Below, in pieces: positions 41,739 to 50,826 of a stretch of DNA of 64,000 bases. The DNA is from an uncultured bacterium (lineage in GTDB: Bacteria > Cyanobacteriota > Vampirovibrionia > Gastranaerophilales > Gastranaerophilaceae). Position 1 is the stretch's first letter. Every line of letters starts with the position of its first letter. The DNA lies in contig CASFTJ010000001.1 in NCBI GenBank assembly GCA_949297715.1, positions 1-64,000 on the forward strand, given 5' to 3'. Made by a program: the position numbers and the translations under genes. The notes under the pieces are model-generated. The model made no database searches, was not told where the DNA came from, and saw only the letters and a list, made by a program, of their open reading frames with translations.

Positions 41739-42095
41739 CTAATGAATTTCAGTAATTTTATTTTTGTCATCGACCATAACAACAGTCGGCTTATGTGATT
41801 GAATTTCATCAGGCATAAGGCTTGCATAAGAAACAATAATAACCTTATCCCCCGGCTGAACCTTTCTTGCGGCCGCACCATTTAAGCAAATGCAACCCGA
41901 ATTAGGATTGCCTTTAATTACATAAGTTTGAAATCTCTCGCCATTATTTACATCCAAAATATCAACTTTCTGAAACTCCATAATCTTTGCGGCTTTCATC
42001 AAAGTTTCGTCTATAGTAATTGAACCGACATAATTTAAATTTGCATCGGTAACTGTGGCTCTATGTATCTTTGAAAATAAAAATTCTTGTAACAT
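41739..42095 (-). CDS. panD: Aspartate 1-decarboxylase
   Basis: It is a 118-residue pyruvoyl enzyme that makes beta-alanine for pantothenate. The self-cleavage site G24-S25 is visible in [10 protein letters not shown], and [14 protein letters not shown] and [20 protein letters not shown] are typical. AGAGGA precedes the ATG. No other pantothenate genes are nearby. Confidence 0.96.
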   Translation of the reverse strand: MLQEFLFSKIHRATVTDANLNYVGSITIDETLMKAAKIMEFQKVDILDVNNGERFQTYVIKGNPNSGCICLNGAAARKVQPGDKVIIVSYASLMPDEIQSHKPTVVMVDDKNKITEIH

Positions 42096-42174
42096 TTTAT
42101 AAATCCTCTAAGCTTATTTTAAAACAAACAAAGTTTTTAGACAAACAAAATTTTCATTCAATCACTCAAAGAAA

Positions 42175-42197
42175 TACAACCTGTAAATAAGGTTGTA
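42175..42197 (-). terminator. Terminator-like hairpin after the GH13 gene
   Basis: TACAACCT and AGGTTGTA pair around a 7-nt loop; T-rich sequence lies on both sides. It follows the stop codon of the minus-strand GH13 gene. Confidence 0.55.
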
Positions 42198-42222
42198 CTC
42201 TTTTTTGGTTTATTTAATGTGC

Positions 42223-43968
42223 CTATAGATTCTGTCTGTAGACTTTATCGGTATATTTTTCTATATCAGGAGTATCAATTTCAAATACGTGAATTCGAGA
42301 AGGGCCCAAATCCACTCTTACTTCACCGTCGGCAGCCTGCAAAATACTTTCTTTACCGTAGGAAGGAAGTATATTATTCAATTCCTGATTAGCCTTTAAT
42401 GTCGGAACTTTAACCACTCCGGCAACTTCTCTGTCTATATTTTTGTTTGCTATAACAAGAAGGGTTTTGCCATTGTAATGTCTTGCGTAAGCTATTATCT
42501 GGTCATTTGTATCGCCTTCTTTATTAAGCTCTATAAATGAACCTTTTGTTATAACATCATTATATTTATCACGAGCCTCAAAGGCTTTTGTTCGGAATTT
42601 GCCGATTTCAGGGTGGTTACCGCCTGGTTTTCTTGAAAGATTAAATATATCAAGTTTTCCATGGTGAACTGTCATTTCATGATTATCGGTATAAGTTATA
42701 GGATTATATTTGTCAGCGTATTTGTAATCATAATAATCGCCCGAATCAAATCCATCAATAAAATACGGATTTAGCATCGGAAGCGTTACCTGCAATCCTG
42801 TTGTTAAATTACAATAATCAACTCCACCGTGGAACATAGGCGATATATCATCGTGAGTTGCAAATGATCCGATTAAAGATTTTTCCTTACCAACTCTATA
42901 TGACATATCAAGCATATCTTTAACGTAATTCATAAATGTAGATGCATTATGCCATTCGTGGAATATGTGGTATTGTCCGTAAATCATATCAAATCCGGCT
43001 CTTAGAGCATCTTCAGGTCTGTCAAACGGCATATTTGCTTGAGGGGAAGCATCTTCATAAGTATAAGTTTCCGCAAGCCATCCAAATTCAGGATCACGCA
43101 TTCTTGAATATGAAGTAATCAAATCCCAAAATTCAACAGGTTTTGCGCGGCTAACATCAGCTCTTATTCCGTCAACACCTGAATCTATACATAAATCTAC
43201 AAATTGCTTATGAATCTCAAGAAGCTTTGGATTCAAAGTTCTTTTGCCTTCATCCTCCCAAGGCTGAAACATTCTGATATCGTTCCACCCTTGCGGAGTT
43301 TTAGCAAGTCCGTCACGTTCCTTCGCCATCAACTCAGGTCTTGTCAAAAACATTTCGTAAGACGCACAACTTGGAAGATCAAGCATTACCCTGATTCCTC
43401 TTTTGTGACATTCATCCGTAAATTCCTTGAATTGTTCAATAGGCGTTCTGGTATCATCAGGATCAAGAAGCATCGGATCTATTTCCAAAAGATCCTTTGG
43501 CGAATATACAGAACCTGCAGTTCCCATTGCTTTAACTTTTCCAGGTGTGTTTATTGGCAAAATGTGAAGTGTATTATAACCGCCTGCCTTTATCTCATCA
43601 AGTCTTTCTATTGCATTTTTAAAGGTTCCATGCTGCTCGTTTCCGTCTATATATTCATTCCCGTTTGTGTCTTGTGCGTTAAAAAGTCTTGGTACAATTG
43701 CTAAAATTTTTGCTTCATTATTGTTAAAAAGTGTTTTTAAATTGTTATGATATTCGACTTGTTCCGTTTTTGAAACCTGCTCAACTTTTTGGGGTTGTTC
43801 AACCTTTGGAGCATTAATTCTTGCAAGATTATCCAAATATGCCGAAATCAAACCTGATTTGGCAGGTGTCGGCATACTGGCCGCAGATTTTACGTTTTCA
43901 GACTTTGTTTCCTGCGAAGAAGCTATATTATTTAATCTTTGAGTTAATAAGTTTGTTACATTAAGCAT
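42223..43968 (-). CDS. GH13 (alpha-amylase family) glycoside hydrolase, cytoplasmic
   Basis: From ATG 43968 (AAGGAT upstream) it is 581 residues without a signal peptide. After an Asn/Gln-rich N-terminal tail, the GH13 barrel shows YNTLHILPINTPG, VMLDLPSCAS (region I, lacking the usual NH), GVDGIRADVSRAK (nucleophile Asp), WLAETYTYED (acid Glu) and FATHDD (third Asp). The catalytic triad is intact. It probably acts on an internal alpha-glucan. It overlaps the upstream membrane-protein gene by 8 nt, an unusual partnership. Confidence 0.85.
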   Translation of the reverse strand: MLNVTNLLTQRLNNIASSQETKSENVKSAASMPTPAKSGLISAYLDNLARINAPKVEQPQKVEQVSKTEQVEYHNNLKTLFNNNEAKILAIVPRLFNAQDTNGNEYIDGNEQHGTFKNAIERLDEIKAGGYNTLHILPINTPGKVKAMGTAGSVYSPKDLLEIDPMLLDPDDTRTPIEQFKEFTDECHKRGIRVMLDLPSCASYEMFLTRPELMAKERDGLAKTPQGWNDIRMFQPWEDEGKRTLNPKLLEIHKQFVDLCIDSGVDGIRADVSRAKPVEFWDLITSYSRMRDPEFGWLAETYTYEDASPQANMPFDRPEDALRAGFDMIYGQYHIFHEWHNASTFMNYVKDMLDMSYRVGKEKSLIGSFATHDDISPMFHGGVDYCNLTTGLQVTLPMLNPYFIDGFDSGDYYDYKYADKYNPITYTDNHEMTVHHGKLDIFNLSRKPGGNHPEIGKFRTKAFEARDKYNDVITKGSFIELNKEGDTNDQIIAYARHYNGKTLLVIANKNIDREVAGVVKVPTLKANQELNNILPSYGKESILQAADGEVRVDLGPSRIHVFEIDTPDIEKYTDKVYRQNL

Positions 43969-46579
43969 CTTGTTTATCCTTCTGAACTGGAATCGGTTTC
44001 GGAGTTTGCATTCTGCCAAAGAAGAACTGTGCAAGTACAGTTACTCCCAAAAGCGCAGCTCCAGCTGTGGCAAACATTTTTATCCATTTATTTGTATTTG
44101 AAGCTCGCCTGCAATAGTTATATAAAACTTCATCCGTTGCGGCACCTACTTCATTAAATATTTTATTATCCGTTGCATCTGAACCGCTTCCGTTAACTAC
44201 TCTATATACATATTCAAAATAACTCGCATTGCCGACATCTTTTAAAAGCATTCCACGATATTTCTTGAATTCAGCTAAAAATTTACTGTGTGAACCAAAT
44301 GCTTTTATAGTTTCCGGATGAATTTCATTTTCAAAACTTAATCGCATTACTTCTGGGAATATACGTGCATCCTGCGGAGTATCAACTTTTCCAGCTCTTA
44401 CCTGTTTGTTCGCATATTTGTATATTAAACGTCCGTTTCGAACTTCAATGTCGCTTAAATCTATCAAATTTCCATGCGGATTAACTCTATGATAGAATTT
44501 CGTTAAATAATCCGAAGTATGACCTGCTATGCCTGTTATTTTTGACAACTCAACTATTTCTTCTTTCAACTCACGTGGAAGCTTGCTGTGAAGCGCCGGA
44601 TAATAACTTTTATCTCCATACGCAAGACGTCTATATAAATCCATTGTGTTAATTATACGGAAAAATGAACTTTTAATTTCTGAAATTCTGTTATTTGAAA
44701 TATTTTTATAAAATTCAATAAATGCCCCATTTGTATTTTTGGTTTCAAACTCATTTCCACCTGAACCTATCAAATTACTCAGAGTAAAGTCCATAGATTC
44801 AGATGTAAATCCAGGAATAGAATTTATTTTAACATTAAATTCTTTAAATACTTTATCCATAAATGTTTCTATCTTCGAAACATTAGCAGAAGAATACATC
44901 GTCTCTCGAGTATCCGAAGGTTTTACCATTTTATCAAGCTTTGTAACCTGCTCAATAAAACTTGTCATAAATTCTTCATAACGTTTTTTGTCTGAAGCTA
45001 TATCGTCAAAAGCTTTCCTTAGAAATTCCGCAGCGAACAATCGATCATTTTTTATCTTATCTATCTGTTTTGGAGTAATATTCAAACCCTTGACAAATGT
45101 TGAAATAGTTTCATTCCAATAATTGGCTATCGTTGTTTCCGGAACACATCCCAACTGCTTTTGAATAAACAACTCGGCTGCATCAAGATTTGCTCTTAAT
45201 GTATTAAACGCTTCGGCTACACTCTTTACTATTTTTTGATTGTTATGATCAAGTATGCCGTAACGCTCTTTCTTTAATGCCTGCATTATAGGATTTTCTT
45301 TTGCTTCAGGTCGAATCAATGTTCCAGTAATCAAGCGCTCTTGCTTTATTGCGGCTAATCTTTGGGATGAATTTTCAACAGTCTCTGACTGATATTTTTT
45401 AATCTTACCCTTTAATAAATTTGTGTATACTGTAAATATATTCTCAAGCTTATCTTCTCTATACGCATTTTTAAAGAAACCTTGTTCTTTATCAAAACTT
45501 TGCATTAGTTCATTATAAGACGGAATAATTTTTGAAACGGTTTCTTTTTCTATTCCTGCATCTATAAGTGCACTTTCTGCACTGTTTACAATTGCATTTA
45601 ATGTATTTTCGTTGATCATATACATATCTGCATTTAATAGCTGTTTGAAATCTTTAATAACAGCTGCTCTCACCTGAGGTTCAAATCCTGCCGTAACAGC
45701 TCGCCCTAATTCCTCAACAAGCTCGTCTGTTAAAACCTTATTTTGGTTTATTGAAATAAGATTATTAACTTTCTTATTAATGGTATTTGTTTGCATACTT
45801 TCGGCAAGCTTATCCAAATCGGAAATATTTTGGTTATTTTTCTTGTTATTTATTTTACCTAAAAATTTCTCAATTGGTTTCTCCAGGCTGTTACAAATCA
45901 AAGCACTCATTATAGGGGTTGCAAAACCTGCTGTTAACATCCATAATGTATTATCCTGTATTGCAACTTTTTGCATTTTTTGCTGAATAAATTCTCTCCT
46001 GTTTGGAATGTTTTTCGGAACACCCATCCAGTCACCGATTTTGTTAATTTTTTCATCACTGTACGCATCCCAAGCTAAGAATTGAGGATCTTGGAAAAAC
46101 GACTTTTTACGCCCAAAACTGTCCTCATACTGCTGTTGTACATTGAAACCGTGTATTAAGGATGATGGAAGCTGTATTGCTATTTTAGGCCATAACGCCA
46201 TTGAAGCAAAGAATGAACCTAATCCAACAAATTCCATTGCTTTTGTCATCGGACTTTGTCTTTTCGTGTACAAATAACCTGCAATTGCAAGCCCGCCTAA
46301 TTTCATACCTATATCATTTATTTTGCCTAACTGATGGTCATCCGCTTCGCCTTTTAAACCATTCCTCAAAGATTTAATATCGTATGCGAAATCTTTTGCC
46401 ATTATTACAGGTGCATTAAAAATATTACCTTTTATTAACTTTCCGCTTGCATTTAAAGGCTTTACTAAATTTTTATTCTTTAATTCGTGGTGAATATCAA
46501 AATCCGGTGCCTTTTTCTGTTGCGATGAAGGCTCATTATTAATTTTATGTACGAAGTTTTGGATTAAATTTGTTTGCAT
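43961..46579 (-). CDS. Large membrane-associated protein of unknown function
   Basis: This 872-residue protein has no signal peptide. Two hydrophobic regions lie in the first quarter (LGGLAIAGYLYT, then FFASMALWPKIAIQL, and LTAGFATPIMSALIC near residue 220). The long middle is helical and coiled-coil-rich. A single span near the C-terminus (MFATAGAALLGVTVLAQFFFG) is followed by a Pro/Lys tail. It sits 1 nt after the gene at 46581 and overlaps the GH13 gene, so the three are one transcription unit. I do not recognise the family. The general plan resembles the protein at 28753. Confidence 0.75.
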   Translation of the reverse strand: MQTNLIQNFVHKINNEPSSQQKKAPDFDIHHELKNKNLVKPLNASGKLIKGNIFNAPVIMAKDFAYDIKSLRNGLKGEADDHQLGKINDIGMKLGGLAIAGYLYTKRQSPMTKAMEFVGLGSFFASMALWPKIAIQLPSSLIHGFNVQQQYEDSFGRKKSFFQDPQFLAWDAYSDEKINKIGDWMGVPKNIPNRREFIQQKMQKVAIQDNTLWMLTAGFATPIMSALICNSLEKPIEKFLGKINNKKNNQNISDLDKLAESMQTNTINKKVNNLISINQNKVLTDELVEELGRAVTAGFEPQVRAAVIKDFKQLLNADMYMINENTLNAIVNSAESALIDAGIEKETVSKIIPSYNELMQSFDKEQGFFKNAYREDKLENIFTVYTNLLKGKIKKYQSETVENSSQRLAAIKQERLITGTLIRPEAKENPIMQALKKERYGILDHNNQKIVKSVAEAFNTLRANLDAAELFIQKQLGCVPETTIANYWNETISTFVKGLNITPKQIDKIKNDRLFAAEFLRKAFDDIASDKKRYEEFMTSFIEQVTKLDKMVKPSDTRETMYSSANVSKIETFMDKVFKEFNVKINSIPGFTSESMDFTLSNLIGSGGNEFETKNTNGAFIEFYKNISNNRISEIKSSFFRIINTMDLYRRLAYGDKSYYPALHSKLPRELKEEIVELSKITGIAGHTSDYLTKFYHRVNPHGNLIDLSDIEVRNGRLIYKYANKQVRAGKVDTPQDARIFPEVMRLSFENEIHPETIKAFGSHSKFLAEFKKYRGMLLKDVGNASYFEYVYRVVNGSGSDATDNKIFNEVGAATDEVLYNYCRRASNTNKWIKMFATAGAALLGVTVLAQFFFGRMQTPKPIPVQKDKQDA

Positions 46580-46580
46580 A

Positions 46581-47597
46581 TTAGTTCACCACGTACTTTC
46601 TTTCCTTCTCTATTATGTCTGCACTGTCAAGTTTTGAAGGTTTATGAGAACTTGACATAACATTTAATACACCCAATACTGTTGCAACTAAGGGAGTAAA
46701 TATCATAATTTTACCTGCATGTTTATATTTTGAATTTTCTCCAAAATATAAAGCTTTAGCACTTTCTTTAAGTGATTCGCCGAATACATTCATCGAATGT
46801 CCGAATTTTTTGAAATCCCAAAATTTTAGTGTTGCAACATTAAAATATTTTTCCCAAGGCTTTTGGAACGCCAAAGCGACACCCGCTGCCGCCCATAAAT
46901 ATGAAGTTATACTTTTTGCTGCACTTGTTTTTTCAGCTATTTCTTTTATTCTTGGTTTAACTTCTTGATCTGAGTCTTTCAAGTTTGTACCCATGCCTAG
47001 TTTCTTCGCAATCTTATCATAACGATAATTGCGTGGTTTGCCGCTTTTCGGGTGCATATAAAGAAGATCCCATCTCGAAAAATCCGCACTTTCAAAAACT
47101 TTATGATATTCAATACTTGTTATATCTGTATCATAAATATCATCCGGAAGTTCATAATTTACTTTTGCGTAAGGCTGCTCTGTATCAACTCCTGTTATCC
47201 ATTTTACCGGTTTTGTAATCAACGGTTTTGAAAGCTCCTTCATCACCCCGTATAAAACCACACCAAGAGCCATTTTACGACCGATTGCGTTTGCGTTTTG
47301 CTTATCAAAAAGTGAGTAATGTTTGTTTGCTGCATTAAAAACAGCCATAAGCATTATGCTGCCTACCAAATACGGAACCTGACCCATTGTCAAAAATTCA
47401 TAAAAATTTGAGTTTCTGTTACCTTTCAAACCTTTTGCCGGATAAAGAGTGATTGCGTTTGTAAACTTGTCCATTCCTATTCTTAAACGCGTTGATAAAT
47501 TATTCGGTAACAATGTGTCATGATTATATTCTTTGTCGTTATTTGTGTCCGCAGTAAAATGCGGCTTATGATTCAAGTTGTTTACAGGTAAAATCAT
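46581..47597 (-). CDS. Membrane protein of unknown function, first gene of the GH13 operon
   Basis: I start this at the second ATG of an ATGATG pair (47597), which has GGAG five bases upstream, giving 338 residues. The N-terminus is Asn/His-rich (NNLNHKPHFTADTNND). Hydrophobic segments occur at VPYLVGSIMLMAVFNAA, ALGVVLYGVMKEL, SYLWAAAGVALAF and IFTPLVATVLGVLNVM. It looks like a multi-span inner-membrane protein without a cleaved signal. The family is not recognised. It is coupled to the 872-residue protein and the GH13 enzyme, hinting at a membrane-linked glucan function. Confidence 0.72.
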   Translation of the reverse strand: MILPVNNLNHKPHFTADTNNDKEYNHDTLLPNNLSTRLRIGMDKFTNAITLYPAKGLKGNRNSNFYEFLTMGQVPYLVGSIMLMAVFNAANKHYSLFDKQNANAIGRKMALGVVLYGVMKELSKPLITKPVKWITGVDTEQPYAKVNYELPDDIYDTDITSIEYHKVFESADFSRWDLLYMHPKSGKPRNYRYDKIAKKLGMGTNLKDSDQEVKPRIKEIAEKTSAAKSITSYLWAAAGVALAFQKPWEKYFNVATLKFWDFKKFGHSMNVFGESLKESAKALYFGENSKYKHAGKIMIFTPLVATVLGVLNVMSSSHKPSKLDSADIIEKERKYVVN

Positions 47598-47693
47598 CAT
47601 TACTCCACACAAACTTATTCATTATTTTAATATCCGTAAAGGAATATTTTTGTCATTTTTCCTTGTTGGTGTTTACATTTTTTTACAATATTT

Positions 47694-48542
47694 TCACGCA
47701 AAAAAATTGAAGAAAACGAATGTTCCAATTCCGGCTAAAATGCAATACCAGCCAAATATCGCAAGTGAAAATTTTGATATAAATTTCATGAAATATTTTA
47801 TGCACAAATACCCAACTGCTCCGGAAACTATAGTTCCAGAAATTATTGCATACCAGTTAAATGTAACGGCTTCATGAAAATCTATTTTTATAAACGGATA
47901 AACAAGAGAAGCTCCAAGAATTATCGGAATACTCAGCAAAAATGAATATCTTGCAGCTGTTGTCCTGTCAAGTCCGAAAAACAAACCCGTTGCAATTGTC
48001 CAGCCTGATCTTGAAAATCCAGGAAACGCCGCTAACCCTTGTGCTAACCCGATAAAAATCGAAGTCTTTAAATCGACATTTTCTTTTCTTGCCGTAAAAT
48101 GTTTTGACATATATTCACTGCCCAAAAGAACAAATCCCGTTATAAAAAGCAAAATCCCGACAATTGCAGGCTTTGATACAAGCGTCTTTGCTATTTCATT
48201 AATAGGAAGCGCCAAAATTATTGTTATAAAAGTTCCGGCAATTATATAAAGTCCAAGCTTTGCCTCTTTATCTGACCAATCTTTAGTTTTGAAAGCTTGA
48301 ATCATCGCTTTTATAATATTTAAAATATCTTTTCTGAAAAATATTAATACAGCAATAAGAGTTCCCAAATGAACCATTATATCAAAAAAAACTTCTTCGC
48401 TTAAATTGAGAGAATGAGAGGGAACACTGTTTATTACTTTATAAAAATTTGAAGAAAATACAAGATGAGCAGAACTTGAAATCGGTAAAAATTCACTCAA
48501 CCCCTGAACTATCCCCATCAATATTGCCTGTATTAAATTCAT
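47694..48542 (-). CDS. uppP: Undecaprenyl-diphosphatase UppP (BacA type)
   Basis: This 282-residue polytopic protein has both BacA motifs, GLSEFLPISSSAHL at the N-terminus and FPGFSRSGWTIATGL further on. It recycles the undecaprenyl carrier for peptidoglycan and surface glycans. It is the last gene in the minus-strand set kdsD-kdsC-queD-uppP, 8 nt after the queD-like gene. Confidence 0.95.
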   Translation of the reverse strand: MNLIQAILMGIVQGLSEFLPISSSAHLVFSSNFYKVINSVPSHSLNLSEEVFFDIMVHLGTLIAVLIFFRKDILNIIKAMIQAFKTKDWSDKEAKLGLYIIAGTFITIILALPINEIAKTLVSKPAIVGILLFITGFVLLGSEYMSKHFTARKENVDLKTSIFIGLAQGLAAFPGFSRSGWTIATGLFFGLDRTTAARYSFLLSIPIILGASLVYPFIKIDFHEAVTFNWYAIISGTIVSGAVGYLCIKYFMKFISKFSLAIFGWYCILAGIGTFVFFNFFA

Positions 48543-48550
48543 TTTTTCAC

Positions 48551-48913
48551 TTACTCCTCTTCATAATAACTGGCGCACGATGTCTGGGTTTCCCAAACAG
48601 AAATCTTGTTCAACTGAACTATTTTTTCCTTGAGTTTGTTATATATAAACGCTGCTATCATTTCTGAAGACGGACTTTCACCCTTAAATTCCGGAAGTTC
48701 ATTTATATCTTTATGATCAAGCATATCTAAAACCGCATTAAGCTCACGTTTTAATACTTTATAATCAATCAGGATATTGCTTTTATCAAGCGAATTGCCT
48801 TTTACATAAGCTTCTACCATCCAATTATGCCCATGTTGATTTTCGCATTCGCCGTCATAATTTAAAAGATGGTGCGCAGCGGAAAAAAATGCCTGTGTTT
48901 TTATTTCGTACAT
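48551..48913 (-). CDS. queD: 6-pyruvoyl-tetrahydropterin synthase/QueD-family protein
   Basis: It encodes 120 residues with SAAHHLL (zinc His at 14/15), CENQHGHNW (catalytic Cys23, zinc His27 and His29) and ETQTSCASY near the C-terminus. This matches QueD (6-carboxy-tetrahydropterin synthase), the queuosine pathway enzyme. No other queuosine genes are here; it lies among Kdo and carrier-lipid genes. Confidence 0.9.
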   Translation of the reverse strand: MYEIKTQAFFSAAHHLLNYDGECENQHGHNWMVEAYVKGNSLDKSNILIDYKVLKRELNAVLDMLDHKDINELPEFKGESPSSEMIAAFIYNKLKEKIVQLNKISVWETQTSCASYYEEE

Positions 48914-48931
48914 AATTCTATTCCCTTCTTA

Positions 48932-49423
48932 TTACTTTTGATTTTTTACAATAATCTCACAAAACTCTCTGACCGCACCTCTGCCGCCGTTTTTAGACGA
49001 AATAAAGTGCACTGATTTTTTAACTTCTTCCACAGCATCCGCAGGGCATCCGGCAAATCCCACTTTTTCCAATATACAAATGTCTGGTAAATCATCTCCC
49101 ATATATGCTGTTTGTTCAAGTGTCAGATTATATTTTTTCAAAATTTCATTTAAAGTTTCAATCTTATTTTTTGAACCCTGATGAATTTCTTTAAATTTCA
49201 AGTTTTCGGCTCGATGCTTTACTGTCCCGTTGTTGCGGGCAGTAATAATTGCAGTAATAATTCCTGCATTATTAAGCATTGTAATGCCATGCCCGTCTTT
49301 TGCGTTAAATGTTTTATATTCAACACCGTTTTCATCGTATGTAATACTGCCATCAGTCATTACACCATCAACGTCAAAGGCGGCAAGTTTTATTTTTGAA
49401 GCTCTTAAATCAATATCGTTCAT
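48932..49423 (-). CDS. kdsC: Kdo-8-phosphate phosphatase KdsC
   Basis: It encodes 163 residues of the C0-type HAD family: AAFDVDGVMTDGSI (nucleophile and acid Asp), ITARNNGTVKHRAENL, GSKNKIETL and MGDDLPDICILEKVG. The absence of a cap domain and the tail GGRGAVREFCE fit KdsC. It removes phosphate from Kdo-8-P. It follows the kdsD-like gene by 3 nt, giving two Kdo steps together. Confidence 0.94.
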   Translation of the reverse strand: MNDIDLRASKIKLAAFDVDGVMTDGSITYDENGVEYKTFNAKDGHGITMLNNAGIITAIITARNNGTVKHRAENLKFKEIHQGSKNKIETLNEILKKYNLTLEQTAYMGDDLPDICILEKVGFAGCPADAVEEVKKSVHFISSKNGGRGAVREFCEIIVKNQK

Positions 49424-49426
49424 CTT

Positions 49427-50416
49427 TTATGCAACTCCGGACTTCAATAAGTCATGAATATGTATAACCCCAATCGGTTTCAAACATTCATCAACAACTG
49501 CCAATGCCGTAATCGAATATTTTTCCATCAAATTCAAGGCACTTGCACCGTATGAATCTTCTGAAATACACTTCGGATTTGCGGTCATAACATCTTTTAT
49601 TACAAGATTTGAAGTATCGTGATATTTAAGAAGCGTTCTTCTGATATCTCCGTCTGTCAAGACTCCTTTTAAGATACCGTTTTTGTCCAAAATCATCGCC
49701 ATGCCAAGTTTATATTTCGTAATCAATTCAATTACATCAATGAATTTGTCGTCCTCATAAGCTATCGGAAGCTTATCCTTATCTGACAGCATAAGATCTC
49801 TGACCTTATACAAGAAACCTTTACCCAAAGCCCCCGACGGGTGGAATATAAGAAAATCTTCTTCCGTAAATCCTCTTTTTTTCAATAAACAAACAGCCAG
49901 CGCATCCCCCATTGCAAGAGTTGCGGTTGTGCTTGCTGTCGGAGCTTTATTAAGAGGGCAGGCTTCTCTTTCTACCGAAATATCCAAAGTTACGTCACTT
50001 GCATGTGCTAATGTGGAATTTAAGTTGCCGGTCATACCGATCATCGTAACTCCAAAACGCTTAATCAGCGGAAACAAATTCAATAATTCCTGAGTTTCTC
50101 CGCTGTTGGAAATTGCAATAACTACATCATTTCTCGTAATTATTCCGGAATCGCCATGGGTACTTTCTGCCGGATGCAAAAAGTATGACGGAGTTCCGGT
50201 AGAAGTTAAAGTCGCGGCGATTTTTCTTCCGATAAGTCCGGATTTTCCCATGCCGGTTATAATGACTCTCCCTTTGCAGTTAAAAAGATATTCTACAGCT
50301 TTATCAAAATTTTCTCCGATATTATTTTTTAATCGTAATATTGAATTTGCTTCTATTGTCAAAACCTCTTTTGCCAGTTCGTTTATATTTGTTACTTCTG
50401 CCATTGCAATACCCAT
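49427..50416 (-). CDS. kdsD: Arabinose-5-phosphate isomerase (KdsD/KpsF)
   Basis: This 329-residue protein has an N-terminal SIS domain (GRVIITGMGKSGLIGRKIA, STGTPSYFLHPAESTHGD) and two CBS modules at the C-terminus. It supplies arabinose-5-phosphate for Kdo. A GTG/ATG choice exists: the ATG at 50416 has AGGA almost touching it, and an in-frame ATG at 50404 is equally possible. It leads the Kdo set. Confidence 0.93.
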   Translation of the reverse strand: MGIAMAEVTNINELAKEVLTIEANSILRLKNNIGENFDKAVEYLFNCKGRVIITGMGKSGLIGRKIAATLTSTGTPSYFLHPAESTHGDSGIITRNDVVIAISNSGETQELLNLFPLIKRFGVTMIGMTGNLNSTLAHASDVTLDISVEREACPLNKAPTASTTATLAMGDALAVCLLKKRGFTEEDFLIFHPSGALGKGFLYKVRDLMLSDKDKLPIAYEDDKFIDVIELITKYKLGMAMILDKNGILKGVLTDGDIRRTLLKYHDTSNLVIKDVMTANPKCISEDSYGASALNLMEKYSITALAVVDECLKPIGVIHIHDLLKSGVA

Positions 50417-50528
50417 ATCCTAACCTTTCATATGCATTAACATTCAAATTATACAATAAATATCATATAAATGTATTAAATCCTGATAAATTTCTAAAAT
50501 ATTTTTAATAATTTCCGAAATATCGAAT

Positions 50529-50807
50529 ATGAGAAAAAACGATTTTAAAAATTTGCTATATTTAAATTCATCAAACCCCAATCTTGCTGTGCAAGAGGTT
50601 AGAAAAATTTTATCTAAATCCGAAATAAGCGATTTAGCAATAGATCTTTCAGGCATGAATGTTCTTGATGCAGTTAAAGTTCTTGCATTAACTTCATCTT
50701 ATCTTTATAAAAAACAGCCCGAAGAAAAATTAAAATTCAGATTTCACTCAAATGACATACAAAATTTCTTAACAGTTTTTTCTATGAATAATTTGGTAAT
50801 GGTATAA
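50529..50807 (+). CDS. Small STAS-like protein upstream of pseudopilin 4
   Basis: It encodes 92 residues. The pattern LAIDLSGMNVLDAVKVLAL followed by KFRFHSNDIQNFLTVFSMNNL resembles the strand-helix order of STAS domains (anti-sigma antagonists), though it is short and lacks a clear phosphoacceptor Ser context. There is no ribosome site before the ATG. It ends 19 nt before a poly-G pseudopilin gene and is probably cotranscribed with it. The function is unknown. Confidence 0.6.
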   Translation: MRKNDFKNLLYLNSSNPNLAVQEVRKILSKSEISDLAIDLSGMNVLDAVKVLALTSSYLYKKQPEEKLKFRFHSNDIQNFLTVFSMNNLVMV

Positions 50808-50826
50808 AATAAAAAAGGAGAAACCA

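Noticed and set aside
42223-43968. NHE in place of NHD as a lost catalytic residue in the GH13 enzyme
   Set aside because: The DNHEM segment is not the region IV site; FATHDD earlier in the chain supplies the third Asp.
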